Source: Nostoc sp. TCL240-02 (GTDB lineage Bacteria; Cyanobacteriota; Cyanobacteriia; Cyanobacteriales; Nostocaceae). Taken from it: a stretch of 64,000 nucleotides of DNA. The stretch is from assembly GCF_013343235.1 (NCBI RefSeq), contig NZ_CP040094.1, positions 6,691,001-6,755,000 of the forward strand. Direction: 5' to 3'. A model generated the notes under the pieces. It did no database searches and was not told the origin of the DNA. It worked only from the letters and a program-made list of their open reading frames with translations. This document shows positions 1 to 9,446 of this stretch, piece after piece. A program made the position numbers and the translations under genes. Each line of letters starts with the position of its first letter. Within the stretch, counting starts at the first letter, position 1.

Positions 1-662
1 TATGCCTGACGCACGCGAACACGCAAATCATCAAGGCTACTGGGACTCCCGACATTATTACCAAATTTTTCTGGTCTGATTATTGGGTTAATAACGTAAG
101 TAGGAGTATCTAATCGGAAAGCAGTTCTGAGGTAGTCTTGTGTATAAGAACTGTTACAGACAATACCTTCGGCTCTATGAAGTGTTAATTTAAATAGCGA
201 TCGCAGCACGGGATTGTGTAATGTACAAAGAAAATCATTACCGTGCAAATAGATAAAAAAGCGAATAGGTAAGAAATAGCTCAATAGCAACAGTGAAGGA
301 AAATCATAGCCGTGGCCCCACTCTATATAACGGTAGTGATAGCGAAAATAGAGTTTGATTGCTAGCACAAATGAGCAGACAATATTCACCAGAGGCTTCA
401 GAATATTTCCTACCAAGCCACTATGCCAGTATCTAGGATAAAACCAGCGATACACTGGAAATTGTTGACCTTCATCAAATACTTTATCTCCTGAGCAACT
501 AGCCGCCAGCACAATAACTCGTTCTGGATCTTGGAGACAACGATTGTACATATATTCTCCAATTACAGCTTCTTTCGGCAAGAATATCCGGCTTATGACT
601 AAGATATCTGGGTATGCAGCTTTGTCTCTGATTTCGGCTGTTAGTTGAGAAATATGTTCCAT
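1..662 (-). CDS. Glycosyltransferase family 4-like protein, N-terminal part (cut by window edge)
   Basis: An open frame runs on the minus strand from ATG at 662 off the left edge, giving about 220 residues with no stop. It starts MEHISQLTAEIRD and has a beta-strand opening (DILVISRIFLP), an EYMYNR stretch, then HGYDFPS and a YLHGNDF segment, and near residue 180 the EGIVCNSSYTQDYL pattern. That order is the usual N-terminal Rossmann domain of GT4 (GT-B fold) enzymes, where the NSxxT segment precedes the donor-binding domain. The donor domain lies outside the window. The acceptor is unknown. A DXD-type transferase-like gene and a PIG-L deacetylase follow on the same strand within 4 kb, so a surface polysaccharide or glycolipid role is plausible. 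Confidence 0.75.
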   Translation of the reverse strand, partial: MEHISQLTAEIRDKAAYPDILVISRIFLPKEAVIGEYMYNRCLQDPERVIVLAASCSGDKVFDEGQQFPVYRWFYPRYWHSGLVGNILKPLVNIVCSFVLAIKLYFRYHYRYIEWGHGYDFPSLLLLSYFLPIRFFIYLHGNDFLCTLHNPVLRSLFKLTLHRAEGIVCNSSYTQDYLRTAFRLDTPTYVINPIIRPEKFGNNVGSPSSLDDLRVRVRQA

Positions 663-1541
663 AATCAAGTTGATAAATTTACTTCAAATAATTTTGAATT
701 TATTTACAATTAGGATTACTTTCCAAGCCATAATTATTATTTTATTTCTTTTAAAACGAATCTGGTAGACAAAATTGAAGGCTATTTTAGAAGATTAGCC
801 AGCAAGATTGTTTTTTTATTGTGTTGATTTTATTTTGGCGGCAAAACTCTCAACATTTGAGAATTTTTGTGCATGATGGACAATAAAATAAAATCTAGCA
901 CTTGTAGTCCAATGTAGTCAAATTTCTCAATGAAGAACTGTTGCAAAAATTACGAAACTTACCTACGTTCACTAGACTATCTTGAATAGTCTAGACTGGT
1001 GTGCCAAAATGCCAAAAGTTTAGATAAGTATTTGATAATTATCTGGGTCTGCTTAGGGCTGCTGATAAGCATCACGTCTACTTTTAACACTACGATACAT
1101 ACGTAAGCATCAAGTCTATATCTGTCCTTTATATTACTTAAAAGAGAGAGATATCCTTTTGGATTCTGACAGAACAAGTAGGGTGAAGTATTAAAAAATT
1201 AGTCAAAATAATTATGAAAAATTAGAATCATCTGTATAATCCAAGACTGTAGCCTGGAAGTGCCCAGTCTAAGAGGTAGCCAAGCCCGTAGGCGTAGCCC
1301 GTCGTAGACATCACAAATTTCTGTAATGATGAACATATCTTAAGGTACGGTTCCCCAGTCGAGAAATCCCCCCTGCGATCGCTGCCTATGCCAGATAAGA
1401 CGCGGTAGATTGAATATGTAGCCTTTAAAAGTGAATGCTACAAAGCTTGCTTGTTACGGACTGGCGTTAGTGACATAACCGCAAAACTCCTACCAGCATG
1501 GAGATAAATCATAAAAATTCTGTTTTCCAAGCGATTGTACT
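663..1541. other. Intergenic region of about 880 bases
   Basis: No convincing gene is seen. It is AT-rich and holds a small inverted repeat near 971-992 (agactatc ttga atagtct) and one copy of an interspersed repeat at 1285-1314. It probably carries the promoters of the two divergent flanking genes. A 66-codon minus-strand frame at 977-1177 looks accidental. Confidence 0.5.
1285..1314 (+). repeat. Interspersed repeat, GTAGGCGTAGCCC family
   Basis: The core gtaggcgtagcccgtcgtag followed by acatc is seen here. Related copies occur at 14065-14094, 15008-15036, 44165-44193 and, in the opposite orientation, 47900-47930. The family shares a GGCGTAGcCC core and an ATCGC-like end. Copies are mainly intergenic and look like a short non-coding interspersed element typical of Nostoc-type genomes. 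Confidence 0.7.
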
Positions 1542-2525
1542 ATGCGTAAAAAACTACAACAAATCAGCAAACCACTGTTAAAAACCTTCTTAGCGCTAGG
1601 ATTGATGTTAACTTTGGTTCTTAGCCACGCCGATGGAGCATTAGCGGCCCGCAGTGGGGGTCGAATCGGTGGTGGCTCTTTTAGAGCGCCTTCCAGCCGC
1701 ACCTATACACCGCGTACTTATGCACCTCCCGGCGGGGGCGGATACTATCCTGGTGGTGGTTTTGGTGGTGGTTTTGGCTTTCCCTTCCTACTTCCTTTCT
1801 GGGGTATTGGGGGAGGATTTGGTGGTCTATTTAGCATCTTAATTTTCTTTGCGATCGCTAATTTCTTAGTGCAAACTTTCCGCCGCGTCTCTAGCGGTGA
1901 AACTCCAGAAGCAGATTACACCAGTAACTCTCCTGTATCTGTAACTCGTTTGCAAGTAGGTTTGTTAGCTCAAGCCCGTGAATTGCAAAATGAACTCAAC
2001 CACATTGCTGAAACTGCTGATACTAACACCCCAGAGGGAAGAGCAGAAATTTTGCAAGAAGCCAGCCTAGCTTTACTCCGCCATCCCGAATACTTTGTAT
2101 ATGCAGGTGGTGGTACTCAACAAGCCAGTTTAAATTCAGCTGAAAGTCAGTTTAATCGGCTGTCACTGGCAGAACGCAGCAAGTTTAACGAAGAAACTCT
2201 TTCTAACGTCAACAACCAGCTAAAAGCAGCCCTTGCCAAAGAAGCTTTACCCCAGGCTGGCGAACTAGACAACCCCACCCGCCTATTTACTGAAGGCCCA
2301 GGGGAATATATTATCGTCACCTTGTTAGCGGCGACACTAGGTAAGTTTGATATCCCTACAGCTATTAACAGTGCTGATGATTTGCGTCAAGCTTTGCGCC
2401 AAATTGGTAGTATCCCTAGCGAAAAACTTCTGGCAATTGAAGTACTTTGGACTCCGCAAGCTGAAAATGATACGCTGACATCTGATGATGTACTGGCAAA
2501 TTATCCTGATTTGAGACTTGTTTAA
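1542..2525 (+). CDS. DUF1517-family membrane protein
   Basis: The product of 327 residues starts with a basic then hydrophobic stretch (about residues 10-35) ending in the family-typical ARSGGRIGGGSF. A Gly/Tyr/Pro-rich linker follows (about 38-75), then a hydrophobic segment rich in Gly and Phe (about 78-112) and a soluble helical C-terminal half with LTRLQVGLLAQARELQ-like text. This order matches DUF1517 proteins of cyanobacteria and plastids. The plastid relative FLAP1 has been linked to acclimation to fluctuating light; that role is only by analogy here. The exact biochemical job is unknown. A strong hairpin terminator lies about 90 bases after the stop, so the gene is probably monocistronic. 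Confidence 0.8.
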   Translation: MRKKLQQISKPLLKTFLALGLMLTLVLSHADGALAARSGGRIGGGSFRAPSSRTYTPRTYAPPGGGGYYPGGGFGGGFGFPFLLPFWGIGGGFGGLFSILIFFAIANFLVQTFRRVSSGETPEADYTSNSPVSVTRLQVGLLAQARELQNELNHIAETADTNTPEGRAEILQEASLALLRHPEYFVYAGGGTQQASLNSAESQFNRLSLAERSKFNEETLSNVNNQLKAALAKEALPQAGELDNPTRLFTEGPGEYIIVTLLAATLGKFDIPTAINSADDLRQALRQIGSIPSEKLLAIEVLWTPQAENDTLTSDDVLANYPDLRLV

Positions 2526-2611
2526 TCTCTAAAAATTTCGCGTTTTAGTGCTACAAAAGAACTTTGCATCTTGGCACAACAAATAATTCCTCTTTAAGGA
2601 GAATCACTAGA

Positions 2612-2642
2612 AAACCGTTTGTCATTGACAAGCGGTTTTTTT
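2612..2642 (+). terminator. Rho-independent-like terminator after the DUF1517 gene
   Basis: The stem AAACCGTTTGTCA / TTGACAAGCGGTTT with one bulge is followed by a T run. It lies 87 bases past the stop of the upstream plus-strand gene. Confidence 0.75.
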
Positions 2643-2792
2643 AAGCAAAAACTGAACCAACCTACCGTAAAACCTGCCTTTGAATCTCGTCAAACAGCGA
2701 CATGGCAATTGTTGCTGTTGTTGTAAGTGGCTTTCCCACAAGTAGAGAATGTAATCGCCATTAACTTGTCTGCCACTATTGTCTACAGCTAA

Positions 2793-3653
2793 TTAGAGCT
2801 TTTCTTCCTGCCATTCAACTCTGTACTTGATTGCTCTATAAAGATGCATTATGGCTTTGCTAAGTTTAAGGACAATTTTCCCCAGGATAGAGCGTTTAGG
2901 ATGTGCAATTCTTTCGTGTTCTTCAAAATAAGTCAACATTTCATCCATGTTTGACTGTCCCTTTTGAATTTTAATCAGTTCGGTTTTGTTATTGAAAAAG
3001 GAAATACCTGACATCTGGCTCCATCTCACTGGCAGTCCTGCTTTATAGGCAGCTAGACCTATGGCATTACCTTCGCCTTCATAAACTCCATTTAGCTCAA
3101 AATATTTGGCAAGGATTGACCATGTTTCTAAAAACTCAATTTCTTTTCCTGTTGACTTAGTGACAGAAAACAAATATTCATGGACAAAGGTAACATTTTC
3201 CCATTCAGGATCTAAATTTAAAAATTGTGCTGCTTCTTTAATTACTTCAATCTCTCTAGCAAATTTTTTGTTAGTTGTGCCCAAAGCTTTGGCAAATTTT
3301 TTCGACATATCCATGCAAGCTCTAGCACTTATCCCTGGCTCTAAAAGCCACTCTATCTCCTCTGACACTGGTGCCAAGATTCGCATATCTGAATCAATGA
3401 ATATACATGAATTAAATAGAGATAATGCCTTAGCAATAGCAAATCTTTTGTCGTGGTAACACTTCACACCCTGCTGCTGATGCTGAAAGGCTAAAACTTG
3501 AGGATATTTGCTAAACTCTTGAGGACAATCCGTGAGAATTATAAAAGCAGTGTTAGGTGAATAAAGTTCTAGGTCTTTTGCTAATAAACCAGCTAACGCC
3601 CGATACACTTTGCCTAATGCTAAAGTACAAAAGCAGAATTGTTGTTGATTCAT
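2793..3653 (-). CDS. Putative DXD-type glycosyltransferase-like protein
   Basis: The 286-residue product opens with QFCFCTLALGKVYRALAGLLAKDL, a GT-A-like start, and contains CIFIDSDMRILAP near residue 105. This is the hydrophobic strand plus DxD motif that binds metal-nucleotide-sugar in GT-A enzymes. A later stretch (near residue 200, GVYEGEGNAIGLAAYKAGLPV) resembles the acceptor side of GT8-like folds. The C-terminus is basic and helical. I do not recognise the exact family. Its neighbours, a GT4 gene upstream and a PIG-L deacetylase on the same strand, support a glycan or glycolipid role. The confidence is for a transferase-like fold rather than for a substrate. Confidence 0.55.
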   Translation of the reverse strand: MNQQQFCFCTLALGKVYRALAGLLAKDLELYSPNTAFIILTDCPQEFSKYPQVLAFQHQQQGVKCYHDKRFAIAKALSLFNSCIFIDSDMRILAPVSEEIEWLLEPGISARACMDMSKKFAKALGTTNKKFAREIEVIKEAAQFLNLDPEWENVTFVHEYLFSVTKSTGKEIEFLETWSILAKYFELNGVYEGEGNAIGLAAYKAGLPVRWSQMSGISFFNNKTELIKIQKGQSNMDEMLTYFEEHERIAHPKRSILGKIVLKLSKAIMHLYRAIKYRVEWQEEKL

Positions 3654-3908
3654 ATTTGGAGGATTTGAGAGTAAAATCTTGAAAATCTGAAATGACTAAA
3701 TTAGTTAATACAACGGATTGCCTATTAGTAAGTTACTAATACTTTTCGGATAAACCTAACAATCATGGTTGACTGACAAAAGTCTGATTTCAAAAAAAGG
3801 AGAAGTAATGTGTAAAGGTGAATTCAAACCCGTTTTATTTCTACCTTAATTGAGAAGTATTGAGTGAGGTACAGGATTTTCGCCTACAAACAAGATAAAA
3901 AGTCTTTT

Positions 3909-4739
3909 TTATTCCCGACTAAAGTCTGATTTGAAAAAAATCTCATAAGGCAAGAAAAACCGCCAGAGGAAACCAGGGGGAAGTACAGCACTCGATTCAG
4001 CATCTATAGGTAAATATTGGGAACGGTAGGTTTCAATAGCCTGTTTTTTCTTAGATTGCACTTGATGAATTGCAACTCGATGAGCGCCTACCAATTCATT
4101 AAACTTCAGGTTGCTAAACAATAAAGACTTCCAAAGCAACCATATAGCATATTGCCATACCTCTACTGTTACTTCTGCTTTAGTAATAGCAGCTTTAACC
4201 AATTGATAAGTAATTTCATGATCTAGACTGCGATCTTGTTTGTGAGTAACGTACACCTCTTGTGGTTGAAAACTACCTAATAATTGGGCCATTTCTTCAA
4301 TTGTTTGCTGTTGTTCAGCTTCTGTCATTTTGGATAATGCGCCATCACATTTATCAAGAAAGTGAATATCTGTTGATTCCACACCTAAAATTTTTAAAGC
4401 TGCTAGCGCTTCTTCTCTACGAATCTGAACAATTTCTGAACGTGTAATCTTGGTATGACCTCGATGAGAACCTCCTCCATCTGTAACAAAAACAACTTTA
4501 ATTGGTATCCCTTGTTCTCGCTTGAGTGCAATCAGACCCCCACAACCTAGTGCTTCATCATCTTGGTGAGGAGAAAATACAATTACTGATTTCTGGTTAA
4601 TATTTAGTTGTTGACTACCTTGATATAGGAGCCAGTAGAACTGTAGTTGAATCAGTAGTTCTCGAAATTTGTAATTCAACAACCACCACTTATTATGCAG
4701 ACCTAACTTGAAGCGGTGAAGAATATTTCTTATTTTCAT
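3909..4739 (-). CDS. PIG-L/LmbE family deacetylase
   Basis: The 276-residue product has a basic, partly hydrophobic N-terminus (about 1-50) and then VIVFSPHQDDEALGCGG (His58, Asp60, Asp61). This is the zinc-binding PHxDDE motif of PIG-L/LmbE N-acetyl-sugar deacetylases, in the PHQDDE form. A second family signature, VTHKQDRSLDHE near residue 165-175, supplies the remaining metal ligand. These enzymes remove N-acetyl groups from GlcNAc-type substrates in glycolipids, mycothiol-like thiols or antibiotics. The substrate here is unknown. The neighbouring glycosyltransferase-type genes suggest a sugar-modification cluster. Confidence 0.85.
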   Translation of the reverse strand: MKIRNILHRFKLGLHNKWWLLNYKFRELLIQLQFYWLLYQGSQQLNINQKSVIVFSPHQDDEALGCGGLIALKREQGIPIKVVFVTDGGGSHRGHTKITRSEIVQIRREEALAALKILGVESTDIHFLDKCDGALSKMTEAEQQQTIEEMAQLLGSFQPQEVYVTHKQDRSLDHEITYQLVKAAITKAEVTVEVWQYAIWLLWKSLLFSNLKFNELVGAHRVAIHQVQSKKKQAIETYRSQYLPIDAESSAVLPPGFLWRFFLPYEIFFKSDFSRE

Positions 4740-5601
4740 AGCACCAGATATTATTGGAATTACGGAAATTTCTGAGCAGGATTGTATAAATATTTCCTTA
4801 CAAAAATATTATCCAACTGCTATCTAGAATCTGAATTAAATGAGAAAAATTAATTGCTATTTGATTTCCGACTTTTATCTTATTTTGATATTTAGTTAAA
4901 GTAATGTCGATATTATGTCTTTTTTATGTCATTTTTACGAATTAATAATTCGAGTGAGTTGGAAAAATTTTGTAAGTAATACTAGGTTCAGATAATTCGT
5001 TTTATAAAATTATGAAAAATCTTCATAGTCTTACTTGTTATAATTACAGATGTCTCCAGAAGTTCGTTAATGATTAAAAAATAATTATTACTTAATGAGC
5101 ATTAATTAAATTCTATATTTTGCGTTCACCTGAATTTAACCCAACGTCACATCAATACATATTGTCAGTAGTTACACGTTAGGGCTAAAATATGGAATCA
5201 GTGCATCAAAGTATAACTTAGATATACCAGTACTTATGCATTGGAAACTGAAACCTAGACTCTCTTTAACCTTCCTTAAAAATCTACGGTATACACACAA
5301 ATGTTGAGGCAGACATATCTTTATTAATTAATCTCGCACTGCGTCTCATAGCTGAAGTCCACTTACTTAAGTGGACTAAATGAGTACGGGATATTGCTGA
5401 GTCTGACGGTTTCACTGCGACAAAAATTTGGGTAGAGGATTGATTTTTCTACTTGTACATACACCGTAGCCCATAAATAGCCAACTTTTTAAGGGGGTTA
5501 GGGAAGCTCTTATGCGTAAGTTCTGTATATTTTAGAAAAATTATTCTTAGCCCAGACTTTGATAATATTATCAAAATGTTATACACGTAAAGCGTTATCT
5601 T
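4740..5601. other. Long AT-rich intergenic region before ccbP
   Basis: About 860 bases with no supported gene lie between two divergent genes. A clean hairpin is seen at 5356-5377 (AGTCCACTT, loop, AAGTGGACT). The remainder is very AT-rich and may hold long leaders or regulatory sites for ccbP, but I cannot assign them. Confidence 0.5.
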
Positions 5602-5982
5602 ATGCCTAATGTTGAAGCCGACGAAAACCGAGAGCATCGCATTAAAACAGAGATCATTGTAGATGCTGAAGACAAAGAAGACCGGGCTATGGGTTGGTAC
5701 TACTACCTCGAAGAGACTCTGAATTTTCCCTTTATGGCTAAATGGACTAAGAAGGGACGCAAATCGGGTTCTACTGAGGAGAAACAAGTGGAAGTGCTGG
5801 GAATGGCCCCAGATGATGAGTGCTTAAAAGATATGTTTGTCGAAGTAGCTTACATTAATGGTAAAGATGATGATGTGTATTCTGCAAAGTTATCTGAAAT
5901 AGTAGCCATTGATACTGACAGCGAAACTCAAGAAGCGATCGCTGACTGGCTCTATTGGATTGCCAGAGGATACAAGTTTTAA
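5602..5982 (+). CDS. ccbP: CcbP-type cyanobacterial calcium-binding protein
   Basis: The 126-residue acidic protein contains IIVDAEDKEDRAMGWYYYLE and FPFMAKW, then an acidic middle (APDDECLKDMF) and a C-terminal DWLYWIARGY. This pattern is what I know from CcbP, the small Ca2+-binding protein of Anabaena that sequesters calcium in vegetative cells and is lowered during heterocyst formation. It has no EF-hand; the family binds Ca2+ through surface acidic residues, which are abundant here. The gene stands alone downstream of a very long intergenic region and is convergent with the following acetyltransferase. Its presence supports a heterocyst-forming host, though ccbP-like genes also occur outside such strains. 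Confidence 0.8.
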   Translation: MPNVEADENREHRIKTEIIVDAEDKEDRAMGWYYYLEETLNFPFMAKWTKKGRKSGSTEEKQVEVLGMAPDDECLKDMFVEVAYINGKDDDVYSAKLSEIVAIDTDSETQEAIADWLYWIARGYKF

Positions 5983-5985
5983 ACT

Positions 5986-6546
5986 CTAGGATAAATATCG
6001 AATGACGCGGCAGGGATTACCAGCAGCGACAACATTCTCAGGTATATCTTTGACAACTACACTGCCAGCACCAATGGTTGTATTATCACCAATCGTGACA
6101 CCTGGACAAATAATTGCACTGCCACCAATCCAGACATTATTACCAATGTTTATTGGGGCAGCTAATTCTCTACCAGAAAGGCGAATTTCTGGCTCTGTAG
6201 GATGATAAGCTGTATAAATTTGTACATAAGGAGCGCATAGGACATTTTCACCAATGTGAACTGGATTGCAGTCTAAAATTACACAGCCATAGTTCATATA
6301 CAATTTGTCGCCGACAAAAATATTACTACCATAGTCACAGTGAAAGGGTGGCACAATTGATACTTTGTCACCTATCTTTCCAAATAACTCTTGCAAAATT
6401 TGCTGCCGTTGATCTTGCTGTTCTTCAGTTGTAGAATTGTACCTTCGCAACAGACGACTAGCTCGTTTATTTTCGGCAGCCAATTCTGGATCTTCCGCCA
6501 GATATAATTCGCCTGCGAGCATTTTCTGTTTTTCACTTTTTTCCAT
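5986..6546 (-). CDS. Maltose/galactoside O-acetyltransferase-like protein (left-handed beta helix)
   Basis: Starting at ATG 6546 gives 186 residues; a longer frame reaches 6576 but adds an unlikely N-terminus. The Mac-type N-terminal domain is visible (MEKSEKQKMLAGELYLAEDPEL, about 1-60). It is followed by hexapeptide repeats forming a left-handed beta helix, with VGDKLYMNYGCVILD, the active-site region YTAYHP near residue 115, then NVWIGGSAIICPGVTIG and AGSVVVKDIPENVVAAGNPCRVI. These enzymes use acetyl-CoA to acetylate sugars. The specific sugar is unknown. The gene converges on ccbP with only three bases between the stop codons. Confidence 0.9.
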   Translation of the reverse strand: MEKSEKQKMLAGELYLAEDPELAAENKRASRLLRRYNSTTEEQQDQRQQILQELFGKIGDKVSIVPPFHCDYGSNIFVGDKLYMNYGCVILDCNPVHIGENVLCAPYVQIYTAYHPTEPEIRLSGRELAAPINIGNNVWIGGSAIICPGVTIGDNTTIGAGSVVVKDIPENVVAAGNPCRVIRYLS

Positions 6547-6726
6547 GACATTCAGAATAGTTGTGAAAAAAATCAAAGGATTTTGATTTTAATGGCAGCA
6601 TAAAGGACTAAGTAAGCTAGCACAATCAAATCAAAGTATGTAAATAAAAAATAACTAGGCTAAAACCCTTATACTTATTGCCTATTGCCTGATCCCAACG
6701 ACAACTATTTATGCCCACTTACTTAA

Positions 6727-8010
6727 TTAACTAAATATGGCATAAGTCGCTTTTCCTTGCCGTTTAGCTCTGTACATCGCAATATCAGCATCCCGTAGCA
6801 GAGTTGCAGGTTCCTCATAACTACTAAAATTCCAAGCAATACCAATACTAGCTGTAGTAGATAATTCATATCCATTCAGATAAAGTGGCGATCGCAAGGA
6901 TTCTTGAATCCGTTTTGCAACATTGGTAGCATCGGTAATGTCTTTAATATCCTCTAAAAGAACTGTAAACTCATCACCACCAAATCGCGCTACAGTATCA
7001 CCACCACGTAAGCACGACTCTAAACGTCTAGCGATCGCTACTAAAAAATCATCCCCTATTCCATGCCCAAAGCGATCGTTAATCTCTTTGAAACCATCTA
7101 AATCCAAAAATAAAACTGCAAAATAATAATCGCTTCTGCGTTTGCTGCGCTCAATTGTTTGTCTGAGCCTGTCTAGAAATAAAACACGATTTGGTAATGC
7201 TGTCAGCCCATCATAAAACGCATTACGGATCAGTTGTGCCTCTGTGTGCTTACGTTTGGTGATATCTTGAAACACTAAAACTGCACCAGTAATATTACCA
7301 TTGCGATCACGGATGGGTGCAACATTATCCCCAATCGCTATCTCTTTGCCATCTTTGGTAATCAGTATACAGTTTTCTGGTAAATCCAAAATTTCACCTG
7401 TTTTGATTACATCTGCGGCTAAATTTTCAATTTTTTCTCCTACATCTTTGTCAACTAAGTTAACTACTTCTACTAAATCTTTACCGAACGCTTCACTTTC
7501 CTTCCAGCCCGTGATTTTTTCTGCTGTAGGATTCATCATTTGAATACAACCATTAGCATAAGTCACAATCACTGCACTGCTCATACTATTAATAATTGCT
7601 GCCAGCCTTTGTTTCTCTTCGTATAATATTTTTTTGCTTTGATGTTTGTATAGAGCCATTTCAATCGCAAAATGTAAATCACTTTCAATAAATGGTTTGA
7701 CTATGTAACTAAAAGGCTCACTTAGCTGGTTTTCATATAATGCTTTATATTCTGAATACTCTGTTAAATATACTACAGGCACATGGAAGTGATTCTGGAT
7801 GATGTCTGCTACGTTCACACCGTCAATTTCCCCAGCTAGGCAGATATCAATTAATACTAAATGTGGATGAGTTTCTGCTACCTTTTTTATTGCTTCTTCA
7901 CCAGATTTAGTGGTTTCTGATACGGAATAACCTAATTTTTGTAAACTTTTTCTAATATTTGAGGCTATGATTTTTTCATCCTCAACAACTAGGATTTTGC
8001 GGGCGAACAT
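6727..8010 (-). CDS. Response regulator with PAS and GGDEF domains (diguanylate cyclase)
   Basis: The 427-residue protein has an N-terminal receiver (about 5-120) with ILVVEDEKI, LVLIDICLAG (phospho-acceptor Asp) and the YIVKPF Lys. A PAS domain follows (about 130-255: IINSMSSAVIVTYANG, AVLVFQDITKRK), then a GGDEF domain (about 260-425) with DGLTALPNRVLF, an intact RFGGDEF catalytic loop and an RGGD inhibitory I-site five residues before it. It should make cyclic di-GMP when phosphorylated and be limited by product binding. No histidine kinase is adjacent, so the partner is unknown. There is no EAL domain. Confidence 0.92.
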   Translation of the reverse strand: MFARKILVVEDEKIIASNIRKSLQKLGYSVSETTKSGEEAIKKVAETHPHLVLIDICLAGEIDGVNVADIIQNHFHVPVVYLTEYSEYKALYENQLSEPFSYIVKPFIESDLHFAIEMALYKHQSKKILYEEKQRLAAIINSMSSAVIVTYANGCIQMMNPTAEKITGWKESEAFGKDLVEVVNLVDKDVGEKIENLAADVIKTGEILDLPENCILITKDGKEIAIGDNVAPIRDRNGNITGAVLVFQDITKRKHTEAQLIRNAFYDGLTALPNRVLFLDRLRQTIERSKRRSDYYFAVLFLDLDGFKEINDRFGHGIGDDFLVAIARRLESCLRGGDTVARFGGDEFTVLLEDIKDITDATNVAKRIQESLRSPLYLNGYELSTTASIGIAWNFSSYEEPATLLRDADIAMYRAKRQGKATYAIFS

Positions 8011-8522
8011 GGTGAAACAACCTGTTTGCTAAGGTTCAGATTTTTGTTGTCAGTGTCAACTCAATACAAAAGTTATTATTTCATCATAAACAATCTTTTA
8101 CGACTCTGTAGTATTGCTTGATATAAATACTTAACTAATGAGCAAATAGCATCGTGTTATTAACCTCCAATAATTTCTGTGTTTGTCAAAGCTAATTGTG
8201 ATTAATGTATGCGGTTAATATCATGTCAGTAACATAAAATGTAAATTACCATATAATTTAGCAGCGATCAAAAATTTATTTTCAACAATATACAAACAAT
8301 TATTGTCTTAAATAAAACAAGTATTAAGTATAGTATTTATGTCAAAATTAATCAAGAATAAAAGTTCATAAAATCACAGCCTACTACTTTCAAATAAATT
8401 GAAAAAATTAATAGAGTCTGTTGTATGTAATATGATAATATCCATTGATTATAATACTACTAAAAATTAATCGTTATCTGGAATTAAAGAGTTTAATAAA
8501 ACTTTGGCTACAAATAGTGTTT

Positions 8523-8560
8523 GTCTCAGTCGAGGATGTAAATTCTCGTCTGAAACTGTC
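8523..8560. repeat. Degenerate copy of a CGTCTGAAA hairpin repeat
   Basis: The text gtctcagtcgaggatgtaa followed by attctcgtctgaaactgtct resembles the hairpin at 52206-52255, where the arms are perfect. Arms here are TCAGTCGAG and CTCGTCTGA around an AT loop. Confidence 0.55.
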
Positions 8561-8576
8561 TGATTACCAATTCTGT

Positions 8577-8628
8577 AAGATTGCTCAAAAACAAGGAGAT
8601 TTTGCGCCTTGTTTCACCAAGCAATCTT
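8577..8628 (+). other. Two-part hairpin in intergenic DNA (candidate structured RNA or terminator)
   Basis: The outer arms AAGATTGCT (8577-8585) and AGCAATCTT (8620-8628) are perfectly complementary. Inside them AAACAAGG (8589-8596) pairs with CCTTGTTT (8607-8614) around a 10-base loop. No T run follows on the plus strand. Confidence 0.5.
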
Positions 8629-8917
8629 GATGTAGTGCAGTTTCACAAAAATTGTTATGAAATTTTGAATTGTGAATCAAAGACTATAAATTATTTATTG
8701 GTTTTAGTTAAAACTAAATCACAAATTGTTTTAACTGAAAATATGCATGTTAAATGCTCATCAGCAAATAACATGATTTTTTAGTGTTTTTTGATAACGA
8801 GCAAGTGCTGGGGGCAAGGGCAGGAAAAATTCTCTTTGTGAGATACTTCTGCGCTTCATAAAAACCCCCTGTTTTTGCTAGTTTATAGATATTGAGAACA
8901 AAAACACGTTTTGTGCT

Positions 8918-9286
8918 TTAGAGATTAGACTTACTTTTAGTAAGTTCAATGCTAATTTTGCCACCAAAATCAGGAATAGGCGCAGCAGGTTTGCTCAGAA
9001 TGACTTGGACTTGTGTTACACGATCGCACTCTTGGAGAATAGAATCTGCGATCGTTGCTACCAATTTCTCCACCAAAGCAAACTTAGACGTTTTGACCAG
9101 ATGTTGTATCAAGCTAATGACGCTGCGATAATCTAAAGTGTCTTCGATCGCGTCAGTTTTGGCCGCTGTGGAGATATCCAACCATAACCTCACATCCACC
9201 TCAAACCATTGTCCTAGTACCTGTTCTTCTGGTAAATACCCAGTGTAGCCATAGCCGCGAATTCCCGTTAAATGAATGCAGTCCAT
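8918..9286 (-). CDS. folB: Dihydroneopterin aldolase
   Basis: The 122-residue product matches FolB in length and text: MDCIHLTGIRGYGYTGYLPEE at the start (the family RGxxxxGYxxxEE segment, with the first Glu needed in the active site), then FEVDVRLWLD, DTLDYRSV and a C-terminal KPAAPIPDFGGKISIEL. FolB converts 7,8-dihydroneopterin to 6-hydroxymethyl-dihydropterin in folate synthesis. It diverges from menD with about 160 bases between starts. No other folate gene is adjacent. Confidence 0.93.
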   Translation of the reverse strand: MDCIHLTGIRGYGYTGYLPEEQVLGQWFEVDVRLWLDISTAAKTDAIEDTLDYRSVISLIQHLVKTSKFALVEKLVATIADSILQECDRVTQVQVILSKPAAPIPDFGGKISIELTKSKSNL

Positions 9287-9446
9287 AAAAGTTTGAGAGC
9301 AAATTGGGCATTTTGTAGAAAGTGGAGCAAGAAAGTATCAAGGATCGGCTTCCCTCCCTTGGACTTCTTTTCACCAAACTTTCCCAGATGGATTTTAAAT
9401 TAAATTTCCCTAAACAAAATCTAAAATTTCAGATTGTTTTATAGCT

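Larger units (their letters stand above)
8011..8917. other. AT-rich intergenic region of about 900 bases with structured segment
   Basis: There is no convincing coding gene. Two overlapping frames of about 60 codons (8445-8784) have AT-driven composition and no family resemblance. The segment 8523-8630 holds a degenerate copy of a hairpin repeat and then a two-part hairpin, listed separately. Confidence 0.5.

Noticed and set aside
977..1177. 66-codon minus-strand frame
   Set aside because: AT-driven composition, no family resemblance and no start signal; lies in plain intergenic DNA.
8445..8784. Two overlapping frames of 61 and 67 codons
   Set aside because: They overlap each other, include the hairpin repeat and have no recognisable motif.
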